This document shows, one piece after another, positions 58,822-64,000 of a stretch of 64,000 nucleotides of DNA (positions are counted from its first letter, which is position 1; each line of letters begins with the position of its first letter). The translations under genes were made by a program, and so were the position numbers. The notes under the pieces are model-generated. The model was not told the origin of the DNA. It did no database searches and worked only from the letters and a program-made list of their open reading frames with translations. The stretch lies in the NCBI GenBank assembly GCA_050331395.1, contig JBHJGX010000076.1:7662-71661 (forward strand). The letters are read 5' to 3'. Origin of the DNA: Thermohalobaculum sp050331395. GTDB taxonomy: Bacteria > Pseudomonadota > Alphaproteobacteria > Rhodobacterales > Rhodobacteraceae.

Positions 58822-59804
58822 TGGCGCTGCTCGAAGTGGAGGGGCTCGAGGTCACCTTCCCGGGGGGGACCGAGGACGCGCCGCTCCGGGCGCTGCGGGG
58901 GGTGGATCTCACCCTGGAGAAGGGCGAGCGGCTCGGCATCGTCGGCGAGTCGGGCGCGGGCAAATCCATGCTCGGCTTTGCGCTCCTCAACCTCGTCGCC
59001 CCGCCCGGCCGGATCACCGGCGGCACCGTGCGCTTCGACGGCAAGACGCTCACCGGGCTCCGGCCGCGCCAACTCCGCCGGATCCGCGGCGCGCGCATCT
59101 CGATGATCTTCCAGGACCCCATGGTCACGCTCAACCCGGTGATGACCGTGGGCGAACAACTCGTCGAGACGCTCCACGCCCATCGCCGCATCTCCAGGGC
59201 CAAGGCCCGCCGGCGCGCCCTCGAGATGCTCGAGATGGTCCAAGTCCCCGCCCCCGCCCGCCGCTTCGAGAGCTATCCGCACGAATTGTCGGGCGGCCTC
59301 CGCCAGCGCGTGGTGATCGCCATCGCCCTCATCGCCGAGCCCGAGATCGTCATCGCCGACGAGCCGACCACCGCCCTCGACGTCACGATCCAGGCCGAGA
59401 TCATGGCGCTTCTGCTCAGGCTGACGCGCGAGGCGGGCGTCGGGCTCATCCTGATCACCCACGATCTCGGGGTCGTCGCCGAGCTGACCGAGCGGTTGAT
59501 GATCCTCTATGCGGGGCGGGTCGTGGAAGAAGGCCCGACGCAGGACCTGATCGCCGCGCCGCGGCATCCCTACACGGCCGGGCTCATCGCCGCGCTGCCG
59601 CAGCGGGCCGAACGGGGCCGGCCGCTCGCGCAGATCCCCGGCACCATGCCCGCACTCGGCGAGATCGGCGAGGGCTGCGCGTTCCGCCCACGCTGCGACC
59701 GGGCCTTTGCGCGCTGCTATCTCGAATTGCCCGAACCCGAAACGGTCCCGGACCAACCCTGGCGCGCCCATGCCTGTTATCGTCCGTTGGGGGAGGAGCC
59801 ATGA
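58821..59804 (+). CDS. ABC importer ATPase, DppD-like
   Basis: The 327-residue ATPase has Walker A GESGAGKSM, the Q-loop IFQDPM, signature LSGGLRQRV, Walker B IVIADEPTTALD and a switch His in THDLG. The C-terminal Cys-containing oligopeptide extension (CAFRPRCDRAFARC) is typical of OppD/DppD and may bind an iron-sulfur centre. Starts at the last base of the dppC-like stop. Confidence 0.93.
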   Translation: MALLEVEGLEVTFPGGTEDAPLRALRGVDLTLEKGERLGIVGESGAGKSMLGFALLNLVAPPGRITGGTVRFDGKTLTGLRPRQLRRIRGARISMIFQDPMVTLNPVMTVGEQLVETLHAHRRISRAKARRRALEMLEMVQVPAPARRFESYPHELSGGLRQRVVIAIALIAEPEIVIADEPTTALDVTIQAEIMALLLRLTREAGVGLILITHDLGVVAELTERLMILYAGRVVEEGPTQDLIAAPRHPYTAGLIAALPQRAERGRPLAQIPGTMPALGEIGEGCAFRPRCDRAFARCYLELPEPETVPDQPWRAHACYRPLGEEP

Positions 59805-60880
59805 CCGCGCCCATCGATCTGGAGGATGTGGGCGAGACGGCACTCGCCGCCGCCGACGTGACCTTGCCCGACGGCGATGCGCCCCCCGCGGTGCCGCTCG
59901 TCTCCGTGCGCAAACTCGCCCGACGCTTCGCGCTGCCGAGCCATTTCCTCGCGCGGCACCGGCCCGTCCTCCACGCGCTTTCGGGCGTCGATCTCGAGAT
60001 CGCCCGCGGCGAGATCCTTTGCCTCGTCGGCGAATCGGGCTGCGGCAAGACCACGCTCGGCCGGATCGTCATGGGCCTCCTCAAACCCTCCGCCGGCGCC
60101 GTCTTCTTTGACGGCAAGCGCATCGACCGGATGTCAGAGCGCCGCCGCCGCCCGTTCCGCGCGCGGATGCAGATGGTGTTCCAGAACCCCTACGCTTCGC
60201 TCAACCCGCGCCGACAGGTCGTCGACACGCTCGCCGAGCCCGTGCGCCATCTCGAACCCCGGATCACGACCGAGGATCTCGAGGCCCGGCTGATCGACGT
60301 CATGCAGGCGACGGGCTGCGATCTCTCCTGGGCGCACCGGCTGCCGCACGAATTCTCGGGCGGGCAGCGCCAGCGGATCGCCATTGCCCGCGCCCTCGTC
60401 ACCCAGCCCGAATTCCTCGTGGCCGACGAGCCGGTCTCGGCGCTCGACGTCTCGATCCAAGCGCAGATCCTGAACCTACTGGCCGAATTGCGGGCGTCGC
60501 GCGGGCTGACTTATCTTTTCATCACCCACGATCTCTCGGTCGTGCGTCATATCGGTGACCGGGTGGCGGTGATGTATCTCGGCCAAATCATGGAACTTGC
60601 GCCGGTGCCAAGTATTTTCGAGCGGCCGCAGCACCCTTATACGCAGCTCTTGCTTCAGGCGGTGCCAAAGCTCGAGGGCGGCAGTCTCGAGGCGCTGCCG
60701 CCGCCGGGCGAACCGCCGAACGCGCTGAAACTGCCCAAAGGATGCCCGTTCGCGCCGCGCTGTGCTCACGCCAACGACCGCTGCCGCCGGGAGCGACCGC
60801 GGCTTTTGCCAGCCGCCGGGGGCAATGCAGCGGCCGCCTGCCACGGGGTCGAGGAGGGGCGCATCCCGGTCGGCGCGTGA
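59801..60880 (+). CDS. ABC importer ATPase, DppF-like
   Basis: The 359-residue ATPase has Walker A GESGCGKTT, signature FSGGQRQRI, Walker B LVADEPVSALD and THDLSVV, with the OppF-type Cys-rich tail (CPFAPRCAHANDRC). An N-terminal extension of about 35 acidic residues is longer than usual. Together with the DppD-like protein it energises transport. Ends the operon; the convergent ETF-QO gene follows after 18 bases. Confidence 0.93.
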   Translation: MTAPIDLEDVGETALAAADVTLPDGDAPPAVPLVSVRKLARRFALPSHFLARHRPVLHALSGVDLEIARGEILCLVGESGCGKTTLGRIVMGLLKPSAGAVFFDGKRIDRMSERRRRPFRARMQMVFQNPYASLNPRRQVVDTLAEPVRHLEPRITTEDLEARLIDVMQATGCDLSWAHRLPHEFSGGQRQRIAIARALVTQPEFLVADEPVSALDVSIQAQILNLLAELRASRGLTYLFITHDLSVVRHIGDRVAVMYLGQIMELAPVPSIFERPQHPYTQLLLQAVPKLEGGSLEALPPPGEPPNALKLPKGCPFAPRCAHANDRCRRERPRLLPAAGGNAAAACHGVEEGRIPVGA

Positions 60881-60902
60881 GCCGACCGGCCCTCTCGCTC
60901 AC
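60877..60902. terminator. Possible shared hairpin between convergent genes
   Basis: GTGAGC at 60877-60882 and GCTCAC at 60897-60902 pair around a 14-base loop that includes both stop codons' surroundings. It has no T tract and could act as a weak two-way terminator. Confidence 0.25.
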
Positions 60903-62563
60903 ATATTCGGGTAATTGGGCCCATCGCCGCCCTGCGGCGTCGTCCAGACTATGTTCTGGCGCGGGTCTTTGATGTCGCACGTTTTGCAGTGGACACAGTT
61001 CTGGAAGTTGATCTGGAACCGCGGTCCAGTGTCTTCGTGGACATACTCGTAGACGCCGGCGGGACAATAGCGCTCAGACGGGCCGCCATAAATGCCAAGC
61101 TCGATCTCGACCGGAATTGAGGCGTCTTTCAGCTTGAGATGCGCCGGCTGCGAATGGTCGTGGTTCGTAAAGCTATAGGCGATATTGGTCGACCGGTCGA
61201 AGCTGATGATCCCGTCGGGCTTCGGATATTCGATGGGTACGAAATCCTTCGCGGCTCCCGTGGCTTCGTGATCGGCTTTTCCGTGCCTCAAGGTGCCGAG
61301 GAGGGTGAAGCCGTGGAGGCCCACGCCCCGCATCAGCGAGGCAAGCCACATCTCGACGCCGCCGACCAGCAGCGAAGCGGCGATGCCATAGCGCGACCAG
61401 AGCGGCTTGACGTTGCGCACGGGCCGGAGATCCCGGCTGATCTCGCTCCGTTCGACGGCCACCGGATAATCCACGAGTTCGTCCTGCCGGCGGTCGGCCT
61501 GGACGGCGTCCCAGGCTTTCTCCGCGGCCAACCGCCCGGAGATCATCGCGTTGTGGTTGCCCTTGATCCGCGGCACGTTGACCATTCCGGCCGCACAGCC
61601 GAGAAGCGCGCCTCCCGGGAAGGTCAGCTTGGGCATCGATTGCCAGCCACCTTCGGAGATCGCCCGCGCACCGTAAGAAATCCGCTTGCCACCCTCGAGA
61701 AACGGTCGGATCTCTTCATGGTGTTTCCAACGCTGGAATTCCATGTAGGGGTAGAGATGCGGATTCTCATAGTTGAGATGGACAACGAAGCCGACATAAA
61801 CTTGATTGTTTTCCAAGTGATACATGAAAGAGCCGCCGCCGGCTTCCATACCGAGCGGCCAGCCCATGGTATGCATTACGAGGCCCGGCCGGTGGTTCTC
61901 GGGCTTGACCTCCCAAAGCTCCTTCATGCCGAGGCCGTATTTCTGCACATCGGAATTGGCGTCGAGGCCGTATTTGGCGATCACCTGCTTTGACAGCGAG
62001 CCGCGCACCCCCTCGCCGAGGAGCACATAGCGGCCGCGCACTTCCATACCCGGTTCGTAGTTCGGCCCGGGCGTCCCGTCGGCCTGCATACCGAACTCGC
62101 CCGCCACCACGCCGACCACACGGCCCTCGTCGTCGTAGACCAGATCGGAGCACGCCATTCCGGTGTAAATCTCGACCCCGAGCTCTTCGGCCTGCGCGGC
62201 CATCCAGCGGCAGACATTGCCCATGGAGACGATGTAGCAGCCGTGGTTCGACATCAGCGGCGGCATGGTGAAGGAGGGTATTTTGATTTCGCCCGACGTG
62301 CCGAGAATCCAAAACCGATCGTCGGTCACCGGTTGGTTGAGCGGCGCGCCCCTGGCCTTCCAATCGGGGATCAGCTGATCGAGCCCGACCGGATCGAGCA
62401 CCGCGCCCGACAGGATATGTGCGCCGACCTCGGAGCCTTTCTCGAGCACGACGACCGAAACATCGTCCCCGCCCAGCTGCTTGAGCCGAATAGCCGCCGA
62501 CAGGCCCGCCGGGCCTGCGCCGACGATCACCACATCCACGTCCATCGCTTCGCGTTCGGTCAT
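60899..62563 (-). CDS. Electron transfer flavoprotein-ubiquinone oxidoreductase
   Basis: The 554-residue inner-membrane flavoprotein passes electrons from ETF to ubiquinone. It has an N-terminal FAD-binding GAGPAGLSAAI, the EVGAHILSGAV and GCAAGMVNVPRIKG segments, and a C-terminal 4Fe-4S site with Cys residues in NFQNCVHCKTCDI plus an earlier Cys (YCPAGVYEY). ATG 62563 follows AGGGAG by six bases and gives the family's usual length of about 550. The neighbour order ETF-QO / uracil-DNA glycosylase is common in alphaproteobacteria. Confidence 0.96.
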   Translation of the reverse strand: MTEREAMDVDVVIVGAGPAGLSAAIRLKQLGGDDVSVVVLEKGSEVGAHILSGAVLDPVGLDQLIPDWKARGAPLNQPVTDDRFWILGTSGEIKIPSFTMPPLMSNHGCYIVSMGNVCRWMAAQAEELGVEIYTGMACSDLVYDDEGRVVGVVAGEFGMQADGTPGPNYEPGMEVRGRYVLLGEGVRGSLSKQVIAKYGLDANSDVQKYGLGMKELWEVKPENHRPGLVMHTMGWPLGMEAGGGSFMYHLENNQVYVGFVVHLNYENPHLYPYMEFQRWKHHEEIRPFLEGGKRISYGARAISEGGWQSMPKLTFPGGALLGCAAGMVNVPRIKGNHNAMISGRLAAEKAWDAVQADRRQDELVDYPVAVERSEISRDLRPVRNVKPLWSRYGIAASLLVGGVEMWLASLMRGVGLHGFTLLGTLRHGKADHEATGAAKDFVPIEYPKPDGIISFDRSTNIAYSFTNHDHSQPAHLKLKDASIPVEIELGIYGGPSERYCPAGVYEYVHEDTGPRFQINFQNCVHCKTCDIKDPRQNIVWTTPQGGDGPNYPNM

Positions 62564-62780
62564 GTCTTGCTCCCTGGAAATCCGGGCAGAAGGCCGCACT
62601 GCCGGCTTGCGCAACTATCGTCCGTCGCTCCGCGAGGTCAACGCCACCGCGACATTCTTTTCCGCTAGACCCGGTCGTGCCGCCTGCAACTGCTATAAAA
62701 TCGTGGTCTTGGCCGAGGGCCGCGGGTAGAGAGGACGGGTCCGGGCGGCGCGACCGGTCAACGGCGACGGGGGCAAAACC
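62564..62780. promoter_or_regulatory. Divergent region between ETF-QO and FkbM genes
   Basis: The 217-base gap holds promoters for both directions. TATAAA at 62694-62699 may be part of a rightward -10 element. GGGGGCAAAACC precedes ATG 62781. Nothing else is recognised. Confidence 0.35.
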
Positions 62781-63719
62781 ATGGCGGGACCTATAGCAGG
62801 TTTGTCGAGTAAGCTGCGGCGCGCGATGCTCCGGATGAAGCTCCGGTCGGCGGGCGCGGTCGCCCGGGAAAACGCGCGCTATCGGCGCCTCTCGGACCGC
62901 GGCCGCGCCGACTACTACCGGGAATTCGCTAAGATGTTCAAAGGAAAGCGCGTCGGCTTTCCGGAGACCGATTGGACGGTCGACGTTGCCGGGCGGCCGC
63001 TCAAGCTGCCGCTTCGCCCCGCGCATGGCTGGATGGATTGGGACAGTGCCTGTGCCGTGCTCGGTCACGATACGGACATCAAGGACACGTACCGCGCGCT
63101 TTGGGAAGGGCCGGAGCGACCCGAAATCTTTCTCGATGTCGGCGCGAATTACGGGACGCATTCGCTGCTTTTTCTTGCGGCTGGGATCGAGACGATCTCC
63201 TTCGAGCCGAACCCCACCTGCCGGGCCTATTACGACGCAAGCGTCGCGCTCAACGGCTTCGAAGGGCGCTGGGAGGCGGTCGCCGTCGGCGCCGCGCCCG
63301 GCGAGATCGAGCTTGTCTTCCCGGCCGAGGATACCTGGCTCGGCACAACGGACCCCCGCGTGATCGAGACGCTCGGCGACCGGATGGATATCGAACGGGT
63401 GCGGGTGCCGCTCGTCCCGCTTGACAGCTATCAGGAACGGCTCGGACCGGTGCGGCCGATGGCGATGAAAATAGATGTGGAGGGCGCGGAGATCGCCGTC
63501 CTCGACGGCGCGCGGGGGCTCATCGCGGCCTTCCGACCGGTGATCCTTTTCGAAAGCAACGAGATCGAGGACCGTCCCGCGATCTTTGGGCGGTTCGCGG
63601 CGCTCGGCTACGGCGTGTCGGCGCTGCCCTGGTCGCCGGACGCACCGGGAGCGCGGCTCCCGGAGGCGGCGTTCTGTGCGGCCGGGGAGACGAATTTCCT
63701 CGCAGCGCCAGCGGCGTGA
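62781..63719 (+). CDS. FkbM-family methyltransferase
   Basis: The 312-residue protein has an N-terminal helical region and a SAM-dependent FkbM-type methyltransferase domain (about residues 110-280): FLDVGANYGTHSLLFL binds SAM, then SFEPNPTCRAYYDASVALN, and MKIDVEGAEIAVLDGARG, the family's signature with the acidic motif. FkbM enzymes methylate sugars, glycans or other small molecules. Its target may be a surface polysaccharide. Its stop overlaps the start of the glycosylase gene (GTGA). Confidence 0.9.
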   Translation: MAGPIAGLSSKLRRAMLRMKLRSAGAVARENARYRRLSDRGRADYYREFAKMFKGKRVGFPETDWTVDVAGRPLKLPLRPAHGWMDWDSACAVLGHDTDIKDTYRALWEGPERPEIFLDVGANYGTHSLLFLAAGIETISFEPNPTCRAYYDASVALNGFEGRWEAVAVGAAPGEIELVFPAEDTWLGTTDPRVIETLGDRMDIERVRVPLVPLDSYQERLGPVRPMAMKIDVEGAEIAVLDGARGLIAAFRPVILFESNEIEDRPAIFGRFAALGYGVSALPWSPDAPGARLPEAAFCAAGETNFLAAPAA

Positions 63720-64000
63720 CCAGGGGCGGAGGGATCGACGCCGAGACGCGGCGGGCGCTGGTCGCCGCGCTCGAATGGCAGATCGAACTCGGGGCCGACG
63801 AGGCGATTGCCGAGGCGCCGATCGATCGGCTGGCGGCGTGGGCTGCGACGGCCGCTGGGACGTCGCCCGAGAGGGCCGCTCCGGCGGTCCACAGGGGCGC
63901 GCAAGCATCGGCCGCACCCGCGCGCGCCGGTGGCTCAGACCTGCGTCCCGAGGTCTCGGATGCACCGCGGACACCGGGGCCGGGCGCCGCGGCCCCGCCG
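63716..64000 (+). CDS. Uracil-DNA glycosylase, family 4, partial
   Basis: Only the first 95 codons are in the window. The N-terminus (ALVAALEWQIELGADEAIAEAPIDRLAAW, read in pieces) matches the leader of alphaproteobacterial family-4 UDG-like proteins, followed by a low-complexity Ala/Pro linker that precedes the enzymatic domain off the edge. The GTG start overlaps the FkbM stop. Assignment rests on this N-terminal pattern and on the ETF-QO neighbourhood, so the catalytic motifs remain to be seen. Confidence 0.7.
   Translation, partial: MTRGGGIDAETRRALVAALEWQIELGADEAIAEAPIDRLAAWAATAAGTSPERAAPAVHRGAQASAAPARAGGSDLRPEVSDAPRTPGPGAAAPP

Overview
The window looks like a chromosomal segment of a GC-rich, probably marine, alphaproteobacterium, most likely in or near the Rhodobacterales. 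Four things point there: a VPLPA-type C-terminal sorting signal, a DUF3726 gene, an ETF-ubiquinone oxidoreductase gene beside a family-4 uracil-DNA glycosylase, and a xanthorhodopsin-type proton pump at the left edge. Genes are densely packed and many neighbours are coupled through ATGA, GTGA or TGATG overlaps. I see no rRNA, tRNA or CRISPR array.

1-2620 is a rearranged, visibly lower-GC stretch. It holds a truncated rhodopsin gene (minus strand), a VPLPA-sorted surface protein, the 3' stub of a leuA gene, two copies of a 141-bp repeat carrying the 3' end of a broken gene, and a plasmid-partition-like ribbon-helix-helix gene whose 5' end stops at the repeat. The next gene, an ATP-grasp enzyme (2621-3766), also appears to have lost its 5' end. 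3930-10576 holds a KefB-type antiporter, the tungstate permease and binding protein (tupB, tupA, with no tupC), a HTH/binding-protein-like regulator and a two-component system. 10830-16162 is a metal operon: NikK-like and NikL-like proteins, a second DUF4198 protein, a MacB-like ABC pair and a ZnuA-like binding protein. 16296-19301 is modE-modABC with a candidate Mo-box. 19349-22557 is a coupled cassette of a dipeptidase-like enzyme, an unknown protein and a DUF3726 protein. 22787-23554 is an RTX-type protein.

23820-27666 couples a DUF3299-like protein, a 2OG-Fe(II) oxygenase and a membrane-fused spermidine-synthase-like protein. 27647-33247 is a divergent cassette: three HupE/UreJ-like metal permease genes and a membrane-anchored parvulin foldase on the minus strand, facing a secreted DUF3604 (PHP-like) protein on the plus strand. 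This is the best candidate here for an undescribed system. 33336-44430 is a nearly complete type II secretion locus (gspO-E-F-G-H-I-J-L-M-N-D, with gspK inverted at the end). A second 2OG oxygenase follows, then a BKACE / PLP lyase / TauE-like exporter operon (45131-47691) that resembles sulfonate catabolism.

47823-56364 carries two large putatively secreted proteins that both end in DUF4214 (a lipase-like hydrolase and a parallel beta-helix protein), then exopolysaccharide genes: a glycosyltransferase, a sulfotransferase, an O-antigen-ligase-like polymerase and a tiny membrane protein. 56595-60880 is a dipeptide/oligopeptide-type ABC importer with an extra small membrane protein and no binding protein. 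60899-64000 holds ETF-QO, an FkbM methyltransferase and the start of a uracil-DNA glycosylase.
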